Shown here one piece after another: positions 31,006-43,909 of a DNA stretch of 64,000 nt (position 1 is the first letter of the stretch; every line of letters begins with the position of its first letter). This stretch comes from Chaetoderma sp. LZ-2023a. Lineage: Eukaryota > Mollusca > Caudofoveata > Chaetodermatida > Chaetodermatidae. The stretch spans positions 70,052,514 to 70,116,513 of the forward strand of contig CM067366.1 in the NCBI GenBank assembly GCA_034401795.1, written 5' to 3'. The position numbers were made by a program, and so were the translations under genes. The notes below the pieces were generated by a model. It was not told where the DNA came from. It did not search any database and worked only from the letters and a program-made list of their open reading frames with translations.

Positions 31006-34000
31006 ATGTCCAAGAAGAACTGTGTGTCTCTCGCTTTTTGGAACATTGACGGTGTTTTCACTAGAAGCAGTGGCCAAAGATCATCCAAGCTAGATGACCC
31101 TGACTTTTTGAATATGATAAAGTCATATGACATAATAGGGTCGGCAGAAACGCATTGTAGTAACTCTGACATTCCTTTAATACATGCATCATTGCCAGAT
31201 TACCTAATTAAATCCAACATAAGGCCTAAATCAGCAAACTCTTCAAAATTCATTTTGGCGGAATCGTTGTTTGTATCAAGAAAGCAATTTGTGCCGGCAT
31301 TAAATTTATGCCTATTAAAAACAGTGAAATTCTCTGGCTGCAATTATCCAACTCCTTTTTTGGCATGAAACAAAATGTATACATTGCCATTGTTTATATG
31401 AGCCCATCAGGATCAAAATTTGCTGATAGCGCTGATGGCATCTTTGGCCTACTTGAAACTGATATCGTCCACTATTCAAAATTAGGAAATTGTTTCATTT
31501 GTGGCGATTTCAATGCTTGCACTGCCTGCGATCAAGATTTTTGTCTCGATCAAAACACTCCAATTGCAGACACCCAACCAGATTATGTCTGCGACACTGT
31601 TCTCCCACGAAATAATCAAGATGCCCACAAAGTAGACAAACATGGTGAGCTATTATTATCACTATGTAAATCTGCCAATGTGCGTATACTGAACGGGAGA
31701 AGCTTGGGTGATTACTTTGGCCACTGTACATGTTTTAGTTACCGCTGTAATCCAAGCCTAATAGACTATATGTTAACTTCTACAAACTTTTTAAATAATG
31801 TTGAATGCTTTTTTGTACATACTATTACAAATTTCTCTATCCATTGTATGCTATCAGCTGTCTTAAGAACTGGACAATACGAGTACATGCGTGCACACCA
31901 TGATTGTCCTAACCCACCTATCCCCAAGTTCAGATGGGGCAAACTCGATGAGGTTATGTATATGCAAGCTCTCGTTAAGCCTGAAACCAAATCTAAAATT
32001 TGTGCTGTATGAACTGGTCATGGCATGGATAACAGCAATGAGATAGCTCAGTCAGTTACCGATGTAATTATTGGTGCGGCAAAAATAGCGGCCATTAGAC
32101 AAGCCATCAACAACCAAAAACGTACCAAAAAACCCAAAACCAAAAGGAAATGGTATGATGATGACTGTAGAGTAGTCAACAAGGAACTTAAGCAGTTATC
32201 ACGCAAACTCATGAATCATCCATTTGATCAATCTATCTTGAGTGATTTCCGACGGAAAAGGAAAAGACTCAAGAAATTGATCTTAAATAAGAAAACTCTT
32301 TACAAACAACAAATTCTGAATCAAATGGAATCAATCCATACTAGAAACCCTAAAACCTTCTGGAAACTTTTCGACAACCTCAGAGATTTTGACACAAAAA
32401 CTAAAAACAACCCAATCCCCTGTTCAGATTGGGTAGCACATTTCAATAAACTGCTAAATGAAGCTCCACAAAAAACCAGATAACAATTTTGATAATATTA
32501 CGGATGGCTTCATTTCAGCGAACAAAAACAAGATCTTTAATGAGCTAAATTTTGCTATAACCACTGACGAAATTTCACGCTGTATCACCAAGCTAAAAAA
32601 TGGCAAAGCATGTGGTTTAGACTTGATCCTCATGAGATGCTAAAGGCAGGCCACAACTAATTTCTTCCAATCCTGCGGAAGCTATTTAACCAGATCCTCT
32701 TGTCTGGTGAATTTCCGGACACCTGGCGATGCAACCTTTTAAACCCTATCTATAAAAAGGTGACATGTTTGCACCTGAGAGCTATAGGGGTATTGCAATT
32801 GGAAGCAATCTCTGCAAACTTTTCGGCAGTGTGTTACATCATAGGCTTGTGAAATTTTCTGATATCAACAACCTTGTCCCGCAATACCAAATTGGCTACA
32901 TGGTCAATTCACAAACGGCAGATCATATATTGACTTTGAAATCAATCATTGACAAATACGTCAACTTGATTTCAAAACAATGTTTTCTGTTGTTTTGTTG
33001 ATTTCAAATCGGCCTTTGACACAGTTTCCAGAAGAGCCTTAATTTTTAATCTTCTTCAATCAGAAATAGGTGGTAATTTTCTAAATATAATTCAGAATAT
33101 TTATTCTAGTGTTCAATATGCTGTGAAACTTGAGAATGGACATAGTAATTACATTTCTTCGAGTGTAGGTGTTAAACAGGGATGTGTTCTGAGTCCTTAG
33201 TTATTCAATATTTTCATCAGTGACCTTCCGGCCATCTCTAACAAGGAATGCGACCCTGTCTACCTATGCAATACTTCCATAAGTTGCTTGATGTTTGCTG
33301 ATGATCTGGCCATTGTGTCGCATAGTCCTCATGGACTACAACGAGCACTAAACCAATTAGGTGATTACTGTGAGAAATGGAACCTGACCGTTAACTTATC
33401 AAAAACAAAAATTATCATCTTTAACAAGGGTGGTAAGGTCATTAAAAGATTCACATTCACTTTCAAATCATCCAGCGTTGAAATTGTGCAATCCTACTGT
33501 TACTTAGGCATTGTTTTTACCCCGTCTGGTATATTTAACAGCGCATGTGAGAGGCTCAAAGATCAGGCCCTAAAAGCACTCTTTAAACTCAAAGCGCTTA
33601 ATGTACGGGAAAACATTTTAATTGCCTTTAGACTGTTCCGTTCACTGATCATCCCAATCATTAGCTACTGTAGTGAGGTTTGGGCCCCATTCTACTTAAA
33701 GGGACTGAACGCACAGAATCTGATTAGCCTTGGTGAGAAAGTCCCAGGTGAAAAGGTTGTAATGAAGTTTTACAAATACCTTCTTGGGGTCAATAGGAAG
33801 TCCACAAATGCAGCGGTAAGAGGGGAGTTGGGTCAGTATCCTTTACTGGTCAGTGTGTTGTCTCAATCTGCCACATATTGGCTTAGAATCCTTGAGAAAC
33901 CAGCATCGTCCCTTGTTTATCAAGCATACCTTTCCTGTCACACTTTGCATGATAAAACCAGTAACTGGGCTACCTACATGAAAGACTTGATTGTGCTGGT

Positions 34001-34377
34001 GTTTGGGATAACCATGGTGCCAAGAAAATTAATAAAACGGTTTCCATCCTGAGCGAATCTGTTAGATTGAATTATGCCAAAAATTGGCACGACTACATCA
34101 ATAGAAATACCTCGGTGACCTCTAATTCTGGCTCTAAGTTAAGGTGCTACAAATCTTTTAAGCATAGCCTTTCAATCGAAAACTATCTGTTGAGTGAAAA
34201 GAATTTTTCAAAACGAAGAAATTTCTCTAAGCTGCGTATTAGCGCACACACTCTACAAATTGAAGTAGACAGGCATAAAACTCCAGGGGTATCACCAAAT
34301 ATGCGATTCTGCATGATTTGCAACCAAAACCTAGTTGAGGACGAGAAACACTTCTTAATGGACTGCCCCTACTACTG

Positions 34378-34420
<43 letters not shown>

Positions 34421-34600
34421 TTTCTTTAAGAAACTCAACTTATTCACCAGTTTCAACTCTCTAGACAATTGTAAAAAATTTGAATTTTTAAGGTCATATA
34501 ACAATGGTGACTGCGAAATATCGAAACTAGTCATCGAGTATGTCAACATATGCTTAACTGCTCGTGACAACGGCTTAAATCCAACTTCTGCCCCTTCAAT
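31006..34600 (+). pseudogene. Second-type LINE ORF2: endonuclease, RT, C-terminal zinc knuckle
   Basis: Starts at an ATG with KNCVSLAFWNIDGVF and IIGSAETHC (endonuclease). A frame change near 31,260 leads to FICGDFNACTACD, LCKSANVRILNGRSLGD and SYRCNPSLIDYM (31,308-32,012). RT follows in pieces: LKNGKACGLD (about 32,600), SYRGIAIGSNLCKLFGSVLH (32,780), a stop-ridden motif A-B region (33,000-33,285), then MMFADDLAIVSHSPHGLQRA (33,288). The knuckle CMICNQNLVEDEKHFLMDC is at 34,310-34,370, directly followed by a (GA)n expansion. The tail continues afterwards (SFNSLDNCKKFEFLRSYNNGD). Sequence and domain style differ from the CR1-like copies; the clade is not certain. Confidence 0.88.
34381..34417. 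repeat. (GA)n microsatellite inside a LINE coding region
   Basis: About 18 GA units lie directly after the zinc-knuckle codons and encode an ERERER run, shifting the frame of the remaining C-terminus. Confidence 0.95.
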
Positions 34601-34645
34601 TGGCCTCAGTACCTGATCCCGTGTGCACGCATGTAACTGTTTGTA

Positions 34646-34800
34646 ATTTAATCCCTTAGAGATGACAATGGTCAAAACCGGCCTCCTTGAAGGTCCGGAG
34701 GAATGCCCATTTGCGGACCAGAAGACAACCGGGCCAGTCATTCCAGTGGTAACTTTTAAGAAGTGGTCTTCTCTTGGCCTGCAAACGGACATTCGAAAAG
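34646..34800. repeat. Palindromic TTAA-MITE copy
   Basis: Starts TTAATCCCTTAGAG and contains 'atgcccatttgcggaccagaag', 'gccagtcattccagtggtaac' and 'tcttctcttggcctgcaaacgg'. One arm is shortened. Confidence 0.7.
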
Positions 34801-34984
34801 CAAATACTTAAATTTTCTGGAATAAATTTAGGCGCTAAAGGGTAAATCCATCGTCCACGACCAGAAAAATTATCTACAAACCCATTATTAATCACGTCAT
34901 AATGCCTCTAACGTCACAATCATACGTACACTCACAATGGGTAGTGGATAATTCTTTAACTCCTTAACTTTTTAAGAGGAAATG

Positions 34985-36840
34985 AAATTCAGTTTAAAAA
35001 ATATAGAAATAAGTTAGATCAAATAATAAAAACAGCTAAGAAAACATATTATCACAAGAAATTTGAACAGTCTAGAAATGACATAAAAGAGACATGGAAA
35101 ACCATTAAATCACTTTTAAACAAGACCAATACGGCACAACAGACACAATTTCTTCACAAGAATAAGGTCATTACCGATAAATTCGAAATTGCCAATGGAT
35201 TCAATGATTATTTCGTAAATATAGGACCAGAACTTTCAACCAAAATTCAATCAACATCCAAGAAAAAAAGTTTTCTGATTACCTTACAGGCAGCTATCAA
35301 TCATCATTCTTCGTTAACCCTACTAACACTGAAGAGAGCTTTAACGTTCTAAACAAACTCAACCCAGCCAAAAGTACCGGAATCGATGGTTTTAAGTGGC
35401 GCATTTATAAAACCTGTGCTATGGATATCCTTATCCCACTTAGTCACATTTGCAACTTATCCCTAGCACAAGGCATTTTCCCATCAAAACTAAAAATAGC
35501 ACGTGTTACACCAATTTACAAAGCCAAGGATTCTACTAACTTCTCAAACTATAGACCAGGTTCCATACTTCCACTTTTCTCCAAGTTACTAGAGCGCCTT
35601 ATGTACAATCGACTAACAAATTACCTGGACAAAAAGTCAATTCTATACAAATCGCAATATGGATTTCGTGAGAAACATTCAACAATGCATGCAATAGCCG
35701 AAATGACAGAAAAAATTATTGAATCACTGGGAAAACCCCAAAGTATAATAGGCATCATCTTGGACCTTTCAAAAGCTTTCGACGCTATCAACCACCAGAT
35801 CCTACTAGAAAAACTTGCCTATTATGGTATAAGAGGCAGTGCACTCACCTGGTCTCAGAACTACCTAAGTAAAAGAACACAATGCGTACAATATAATGAG
35901 ATATGCTCTGAAAACAGGCAATTAACTTGTGGTGTTCCTCAGTGATCTATTCTTGGCCCATTGCAGGTCTTTCTTTACATGAATGATCTACCTAACATAT
36001 GCAAGCACATGTCATTAATACTGTTCGCTGATGACACAAATGCTTTTTGCTGCGATGACAACATAGACACCTTATACAGAAAAACAAATAAGGAAATGGA
36101 AGAAATTACTGACTGGTTTTCAATAAACAAATTATCGCTGAGTGTTGACAAAACAAATTATATGTTATTTACAAATCTCAAACTAAAAAAAGATGAAATT
36201 CCAAAAATCTACATAAACAAAAAAGAAATTGAGGAGGCCCTATTTGCCAAATTCTTGGGAGTATATTTGGATAAACATTTGACCTGGGCTAAACAAATCG
36301 AGATGGTAACAGCAAAGATGGCAAGAGGCATAGGTGTCATACAAAGACTAAAACCTTACATGACACCAGCTACAATTAAAACTCTATACTGCACCCTTGT
36401 TCTTCCGCATCTCACCTACTGTAACGCTATATGGACGAATACACACAAAAGCAACCTAACAAAACTACAAAGTCTACAGAACAAGGCACTAAAACTCTTT
36501 TCTAAACCAGCAAAGGGCCAGAATATATTCAAGTCAGAAAAGCTATTAAAACTAAAGGACATAGGCAAACTACGTATGTACACCATTGTAAAGGAGTTTC
36601 ACCACAATACATTACCACAATCCATAGCCTCCAATTTCACACTTAGCACCGACATCCACAAACACAACACTAGGACAAAACACAATTTACACACTCAATT
36701 TACACGAACAGAAATAGGAAAATGACGAATTACAATAGCAGCCACAAAACTATGGAACAGCACCAGTACAAAAATACGCGATAGCATATTAAACCTGAAA
36801 TCCTTTAAGAAGATTGCCAGGGAATCTATGATCGACAAAT
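34985..36840 (+). pseudogene. Third-type LINE: reverse transcriptase relic
   Basis: The first frame (34,985-35,420) encodes KTAKKTYYHKKFEQ, TWKTIKSLLNK and GFNDYFVNIGPELSTKI, the pre-RT region of Jockey/CR1-group LINEs. RT core: SNYRPGSILPLFSKLLERLM, QYGFREKHSTMHAI, IILDLSKAFDAINHQILLEK (motif A) and LTCGVPQ followed by an in-frame TGA then SILGP (motif B). 35,961-36,725 has LILFADDTNAFC (motif C), KFLGVYLDKHLTW, LVLPHLTYCNAIW and LQNKALKLF. The N-terminal endonuclease is missing, so it is 5'-truncated. Few disabling changes are visible, so it is one of the younger LINE copies here. Confidence 0.9.
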
Positions 36841-37342
36841 ACTAAATTAATATATTTATACCTGATGGTCACAGATTCTCTGCTAATTAATAATAATACA
36901 AGCCTAAGACATTCCAGCACCACCACAACCACTATAGATAAACTAACCTAACCTAATAATTGAAGTAAGAAGTCTAAACACAAACATACTTCAGAGTTTA
37001 CTTTCACTACTACTACACCTAAATAACCCACATACGATCAACGCATCTATCGATTCTTAACAAACTCTAACTATCTCAACTTTATATTACAGTGATGAGC
37101 TCTTCCCTACCCACCCACCGCTTAATGGAAGACATGTATTAAATACATGTATATATGACATATATATCAAAGTTTATGTCTGAACTCCACAAAACAAACC
37201 AAAATAGTCCTGGACTTTCATATCAAGGTAGCTTTTCACCATTTTGTCACGGTGCCACTGTATTGTGTGTCGTATATATGTCAATGTATAAATGTTGTAA
37301 TGTGTGTAAGGAGTCCATCACTCAATAGGCCATGCCTTTGAT
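36841..37342 (+). repeat. 3' untranslated region of the third-type LINE, first part
   Basis: Non-coding; the last 110 bp align with the LINE tail at 1,330-1,440. The tail is broken at TTTGAT (37,337-37,342) by a minus-strand CR1 and resumes at 38,430. Confidence 0.7.
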
Positions 37343-38429
37343 CAACAACATCAACATCAATTTACAAGGCATAAGCCATTGGCTTGTTATTGCCTCAGTG
37401 CCAAACTGGTAGGGCAGGCAACCCTGGTCTGGATACAACACGTGTAGCTATCTTCATGTGTGCATGTTCATGTAGATGCACAGGCTGTTTCAAGATTAGT
37501 CCACTGTGATGTAATAATTGTATTATGACTTTGGGAATTGACGGCTCACATATGTTGTATAAGCATATGTGTAACAGCAACGTCCAAAGCCACACCACAA
37601 TTAATTGTGTTCAGTCGAATTCAAATATTCTTTCTTTGAAAAAGATGTCTAGTTTGCCCTTGAATATTTCGACTGTGGTTGCTTCGACTATTGTTGTTGG
37701 CAGTGAATTCCAATGTGGTGCCACTCTATTTGCGAAGGAGTGCTTCCGAATATCTTTGCTGCTACGTTTTATGTTGAGCTTGAGCCTATGACATCTGGTC
37801 CGTGTAACATTGGACAGTTCGAAAAAGTAGTTCTTATCAATATTATATAGATCTTTGATGAGTTTGAATGTTTCAATCAAATCTCCACGAAACCGTCTAT
37901 ATTTCAGTGACATTAGATTTAGGGCTTCAAGTCTTTCTGTGTAGCTATACTCTCTGATTTGTGGGACAAGTTTTGTTGCTCTGCGTTGTACTCTTTCTAA
38001 TAGCTGCGATTGCCTTTTCAGTCTTGGAGACCATGCTGAGTTGCAGTATTCAAGAATGGGTCGCACAAGTGATTTGTATAGTAGCGTGAAAGTAGATTGA
38101 TCAATGTTGGTAAATGTTCTCTTGATTAGTCCTATTGTACTGTTTGCCTTGGATACAATGTTCCCTATATGTATGTCAAAAGAGAGGTTTCTGTCGACAT
38201 GAACCCCCAAATCTTTTTCTACATCTGATGTTGATACAGGATGTGGATCAGGTGTATCTGTCATATAGTATTTGGTTTGAGGGTTATTTCTGCCGAAGTG
38301 CATGACATGCGTTTTGTCTGTGTTGAAAGATAGTTGCCATGTCTGCGACCATTTACATACTTTATTTATGTTTTCCTGAATCTGACTGGTAGCTGGGTTG
38401 CCGTACATCTTTGTATCATCTGCAAATAT
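37343..38429 (-). pseudogene. 5'-truncated CR1-like LINE inserted in another LINE tail
   Basis: Minus-strand frame 38,429-37,611 starts inside RT motif C (KIFADDTKMYGN) and continues with CKWSQTWQLSFNTDKTHVMHF, KDLGVHVDRNLSFDIH, LVRPILEYCNSAWSP, VQRRATKLVPQ and FANRVAPHWNSLP to its stop. The 3' end on this strand is an AT-rich tail with TTGATGTTGATG repeats. TTTGAT flanks both sides (37,337-37,342 and 38,430-38,435), a 6-bp target duplication. The reading frame is uninterrupted from truncation point to stop, so the insertion looks fairly recent. Confidence 0.9.
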
Positions 38430-38518
38430 TTTGATGGACTGCCTGTTTAGATTATATTTATTGCATAGAAAAAACCATGAAATAAAGCAACTTTGAACTT
38501 GAACTTGAACTTGATCTG
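38430..38518 (+). repeat. 3' tail of the third-type LINE, second part
   Basis: Starts with TTTGATGGACTGCC, carries an AAATAAAG motif and ends in a (TTGAACTTGAAC)n tail, as at 1,440-1,545. Confidence 0.8.
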
Positions 38519-39420
38519 CTCAGATCTCTACTCTATGCATGTGTAGCCGGATGGCGCCGATTCTGGGCTATTACACGGTCAATATGGCCTGGTAATGTCT
38601 TAGTGACCTACGTTATCTGGGTATATATGCTGGATTATCATAATTTGTCAACTCAGTATTCCACCAATTCTGTCTGTCCAGGCGCTGGCTGAAGCATACA
38701 TACTGTTCTGTGCTATGTACATAGTTTTTATATATTAATCAATTGCTTTAAATATAATTATATCCATTATTTCTACTGTCTCGTAATGTACATTATATAT
38801 ACTGTCACTGCATGTCTGGCTATATCTGTGTATCTAGAATTGTGCCAATAAATAAATAATTGAATTGGACCATTGATCTATATACTGGATATCTATGATA
38901 TGGACTGTCATTCAGAAATAAATAGTGACTTTTGCAAATTCACACATTCTTTCATTGTTGACTGTCATATCAAAATTCGAAATTATTTTTTTTATTAATA
39001 TAGCATTTGCAAAGAAGAATATACAATATTCTTCCTAAAGTACAGGATAGATTAATTCAATGCTGAAATCGGTACGTAATCTTATCCATTTTCGTGGTTA
39101 TTTTTTCAAATGGAAATAATTAGGGTACTGGAGGGTATTTTCAATTGGAGGTAGTTTTCAATCGGGCTATTTTAGACACTCAAAATTAGCAGTAAAATTA
39201 TAAAAGAACTATCGCACTACAGTTATATAATTTTAATAGTTTATTCTTACTCTTAGGGCTCAGCAAAAACATTTTTGCTGTGCAATTGATTATTATAATT
39301 ATTAATATAAATATATGGTCGAGTTGCTTAAATTCGTGAGTACCGAAATTCGTGTATTTGTTGTTATCGCTCTTGTTCTATGATGTAACGTTGCATGGAA
39401 CGCATCTACACAATAGCCAC
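38519..39420. other. No gene recognised
   Basis: An AATAAATAAATAATTGAATTGG motif at about 38,850 looks like another LINE tail. The rest is AT-rich without a supported coding frame. Confidence 0.4.
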
Positions 39421-42120
39421 TTTTTGATTGAAAGTTCTGAAGAGTTTGACAACTACCGAAAAAACCAAAGGGAATCCAGCAATATCAGATTCCTTCTATG
39501 CAGAACTAAGCTCCGCCATTACAATCCCAGCTAGATGGCAACTGTTCATGTATGGAGATTTCAACTCCAAGCTGGGTAAACTCGGAATTGTAGACAAAAG
39601 TTCGGGACTTGGCTTATGCATGGGATCCTATGGAAAGGGCACACGCAACAGCAATGGAGATGCACTGGTGGCATTCATTAGTTCCAATGGCCTATTTGTC
39701 ACAAATACGGCTTTGAAACACCCATGCCATCACCGAACACATGGACTGGACACATTACTGATCGCAAAGCCCCAAAAGGTTCTAAAGCTACAACAGCTGT
39801 CTTCAACCAAATAGACTTCATACTATGCAAAACATAAGCTAAACCCTTTCTCCGGAACGCTCATTCATATGGAGGCACAGACCTCAATTCTGACCATAAG
39901 TTAGTCATTACACGCCTTCAGATGAACGATCTCTATGTAATATATAAACACCATACCAGGCAGGAGGGGAGAGTCTCCTACAAACTACCCAAGCTCATCA
40001 GCGACACTGACTCTCAAATGGCATACAAAAAGCCCTCGGGAGCTGATAGCTAACATCGATGTCAGCTCCGATCCAAATGAAGCCCTAACCAAAATACCGA
40101 AATCTATGGAATCGTCCGCTACCAGCACCATAGGTGTTCTTAAAAAGAACCAAACTCGGTATACTGATGACCCTCTAGTAGTAAAACTGTCAGCAGAGCA
40201 GAAAGCGTTATGGCTGCACATCTATCAACGTGGCCAAAGCAAAGACCGCACCAAACTACGCCGGGAGCGCAATATTATTCTCCACCACATTAGCGAATGC
40301 TTAAAAGATCTTGCTATTCAACAGGCAGACACAGATGACTGTCACAAAATGTTTCGGGCACCACCACTCACTGTACACAACTCTGATGGATACTTTATCG
40401 GGACTGACCAGGGAAAAGCTGAGGCGATCCGAGAATGTTTCAAGGAACAGTTCACTGACGACGATGAGGAGCACTTACACCCGTTCTCAGGAGACCCCAG
40501 GCCATTTCTAACACCAATTAAAACAGCAGAAGTTGAGAAGGCACTTAAAGCCCTGAAAAATGGGCGTGCATCTGGACCTGATGGCATGAGCAATGAGCTA
40601 TTCAAATATGCAAGTCCCATTATCTCAAAACCTATCATGCACCTAATCAATTCAGCTTTTATGCACCACCTTCCCATCGACGCTGTAGGCCAAGGCACCC
40701 TTATCGCACTACCCAAGCCCAAGAAGCCACCTGGGCCCCCAGCCAATCTGCGGCCCATTGTGCTCCACAACAGCATACGGAAAATCCTATCCAATGTTAC
40801 TCTATGCCGCATCTGAGACAAGATCGATTACTTCACTAGATCATGTCAAAGTGGCTTCAAACGTGGACACAGCTGTGCAGACATTGTATGTGCTCAACGC
40901 ATGCTTGTGTCGGTAGTCATGTCCAAACACTAGGACTTCCACAAAATGGGCATTGACATGTCACAAGCCTTCGACACAATTAAACGCTCAAAGATCCTAG
41001 ATGTACTATGTCAGGCCAGTTGCAATGAAGATGAGCTACGACTAGTGAGACTACTGCTTGCAGACATCAAGCTGAGAGTACGAGTCAAGTCAGTGAAGTC
41101 TGTAGAGTTTGAGACATCAATCGGCTTCGCACAGGGAGATGGTCTATCTCCGGTGCTTTTCACCTGCTACCTTGCTGCCGCATTGAAATCTGTGCGGGAA
41201 AGTTGCACAAGACCAACCTGCCCCCCCCCCCCCCCCCCAGTGTCAATACTGGGCATGCCGCTAGAGATGGAGTATGCCGACGATGTGGACTTCATAGATG
41301 AGGAAAAGAAACCCCTTGATGAACTTCTCCCAATAGCTGCAAGCAAACTAAAAATTGAGAATCTCTATGAATGAATCCAAAACAGAGTTCACCCACATAT
41401 ACCTATCTACAAAGGATGAAACTATAGAAAATGACGACCCACTTTGTGGCGGCGAACCATGGAGGAAAAGTAAAATCGTGGGCTCACTGCTTTGCAGTAC
41501 TGTTGACATTTCTACACGCTGCGTCATGGGGAACATAGATTTCCAGTCCTTCTGGAAGCTATGGATTCGTAGATCAAAGATGCCCTTGATAAAGAGGCTA
41601 CGTTTATACAATGCAACCTGCGTATCCTTGATGCTGTATAACTGTAACAGCTGGGCAGCTCCAAAGGCAGCTCTAGACAAACTCGATGCCGGCCACTGCA
41701 AACACCTACGCACCATCACTGGACACCGATGGCCAGACAGCATAATTTCCAACGATGCACTACACAAGATGTGTAATACGTCGCCGCTATCTGTAAAAGT
41801 CGCCCAGCAAAGATAGTCCATGTTTGGCCGTGTGCTGAAGATGCAAGAAGAGACCCCAGCACAGAGAGCCTTGGAATTCGCGCCACTCGGAGCCAGCAAA
41901 TACAAAGCCAGGAGATGACGTCATTATATAAATCTGCTAAGCGTGCTACGAGGTGAATTCAAGAAAGCAGCACTCGGTACACTCAAGTCAAGAATGGACC
42001 TGAGGAAGCTAAGGATTTTGGCTGAGGACAAGACACAGTGGGCAAAAGCGAAGAAGGACTGATTGCAGCTGTAGGATGTTTCTACTACTACAGCCGCAGA
42101 ATACAGTAATCATACATGCT
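39421..42120 (+). pseudogene. RTE-like LINE: endonuclease and reverse transcriptase, broken
   Basis: The endonuclease part (39,430-39,930) includes MYGDFNSKLGKLG, SYGKGTRNSNGDALVAFI and TNTALKHPCHHRT. A linker leads to RT: KALKALKNGRASGPDGMSNE and LRPIVLHNSIRKILS (40,106-40,816), a stop, then QSGFKRGHSCADIV, KMGIDMSQAFDTIKRSK (motif A), GFAQGDGLSPVLFTCYLAA (motif B) and MEYADDVDFID (motif C) up to 41,374. After a frame change come SWAAPKAALDKL and HLRTITGHRWPDSIISN, the C-terminal pattern common in RTE-type elements. A run of 18 C bases (41,221-41,238) encodes prolines between motifs B and C. Several stops and shifts make it inactive. Confidence 0.85.
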
Positions 42121-42842
42121 CCCTTTTTAGCGACATGTATATCATTATTTTTGCTGACAAACTCTCCTCTCTATGTCATAGCAGCATATTGTCGCTATAT
42201 TAATAACAAATTTACATCCCTGTTAAAAACTAGTACATAAGTACACAAAAAATCTCTGAAAACCTACACAGGGTATTTACACACTGAATTTATTTGGAGG
42301 AATTAAAAATTTGTAATGCATGTATTATTTTACTGAACACTTGCTAATTACTAAATAGAACTCATTTCTTGACAAAGGCTTCGCATTCATATTCAATCGT
42401 CAAAAATGTCCATACACTGTTAGAAACCGATTCTCTGACCATATAGACATTTCAGCCTCTAATCATTTTTGGCAGCTTGGATTTAATTTTCGACAGCCCC
42501 TTTTTGGTAGCTGCAAATGTAGCATTACGCTTACGACGTTACGCTAGCTAAGCCTGGGGCTATGAATCGAAGCATACCAAAATGAAAAATCGTACAATTG
42601 AATCAGATTTTCGCCTCGCTTCTAGAGTTTTGCAGTTACACCGCACAAATTTCACACACATGTACTTTATGTGGCCTGTTATCAAAAGATATACACTTTA
42701 TTGCAAAATATTTTAGATATTTTTGCTACACTGGCCAAAACCTTAATGGTCGAGCATATTCCACACTCGATCCAGCACATCATCGAGCATGTCCTAGTTA
42801 CTGCTATGAATCATGGGAAATACACTGCCTTATTTGGGAGAC
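42121..42842. other. No gene recognised
   Basis: AT-rich sequence between the RTE-like LINE and a second copy of its tail. No coding frame is supported. Confidence 0.4.
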
Positions 42843-42975
42843 GAGGTCAAGAATGGACCTGAGGAAGCTAAGGATTTCGGCTAAGTACAAGACACAGTGG
42901 GCAAATGCGAAGAAGGACCGATTGCAGCTGTAAGATGTTTCTACTACTACGGCCGCAGAATACAGTAATTATACA
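42843..42975 (+). repeat. Second, severely 5'-truncated copy of the RTE-like LINE tail
   Basis: Matches 41,989-42,113 at roughly 90%: 'tcaagaatggacctgaggaagc', 'gacacagtgggcaaa', 'ttgcagctgta' and 'ggatgtttctactactac' variants, then 'cgcagaatacagtaat'. It ends in the last codons plus the 3' untranslated region, typical of LINE truncation. Confidence 0.85.
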
Positions 42976-43529
42976 ATATGGTAGGCTAACATTTCAGGTG
43001 AGCAACAGAGGTTCTTGGGTCTTTTGATTGTCATACAGAAACCAGGGTTGGGGTCGAGTACAGGCAGCTGTACTGAGGCTGAGTATGAATACTTTGCTAA
43101 AGTACTTGAGGCTGAGTACAAGTACAAGTACATGTACTTTTTAGCAGTTGTACTGAGGCTGAGTACGAGTACATTGTAAATGTACTTGAGTATGAGTACA
43201 AGTACATGTTAATACCAAAATGTCATCTAAAGGTCATGAAGGTGGCTATGGAGGGGGTGGGGAGAAAAGCCATACTATAATATTACCCTTGTTATATGGG
43301 GTGGAGTTGCTGTAAATTCTGTATATATACATGTAAATATAAAATATGGCTTCTGTAGTGACGTTTCCCTATAATTATTTACTAAGCAAAGGTACCTTGT
43401 TGAATATTTGAATATACATGTAATCAGACTGAACGGTGTCGCTACCAGCCAAATCAGTCAAAACATTTCACAGAATATTTACTAATGCTTTTAACGATAC
43501 AGGGAAAACGACAATTTCATTACAACAAG

Positions 43530-43862
43530 AAATAACAAGTTGAATATTTAAAATAATAATTTGATTAGCAGTTGCTCCTAGATGTAACTTAGGCAGAAAT
43601 TATTTCCAGTCATATTATTTTCAAAATATTTAACAGAATATTTACTTCATAAGGAATATGCTGAATTCCTGTCATAATTGCTGTGAATTTATAATATAAG
43701 GCTTCATCAGTGAAAGGGTTAAATTAGAAATAATTTATTTCAGATAAATCATGTACATTGTAGTAAATTTGAATATTTTGAAATTAATTTGACTGCTAAA
43801 CATTACTGCTGATGGCAGCATTCGCTTCCAGTCAAATTATTTTTGAAATTTTCACCATTTAA
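43530..43862. repeat. Two AATTTGACTGG/CCAGTCAAATT fold-back copies
   Basis: At 43,540-43,640 and 43,770-43,860, 'ttgaatattttgaaattaatttgact' is followed after 30-45 bp by the inverse 'ccagtcaaattattttcaaaatatt'. The family recurs at 44,648, 45,828, 47,497, 54,626, 54,982, 57,350, 59,214, 61,030 and 62,815. Confidence 0.7.
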
Positions 43863-43909
43863 CTTTATTCTTAAAATTGTTTGTGTAATATTAACATTGA
43901 TTAATGCGC

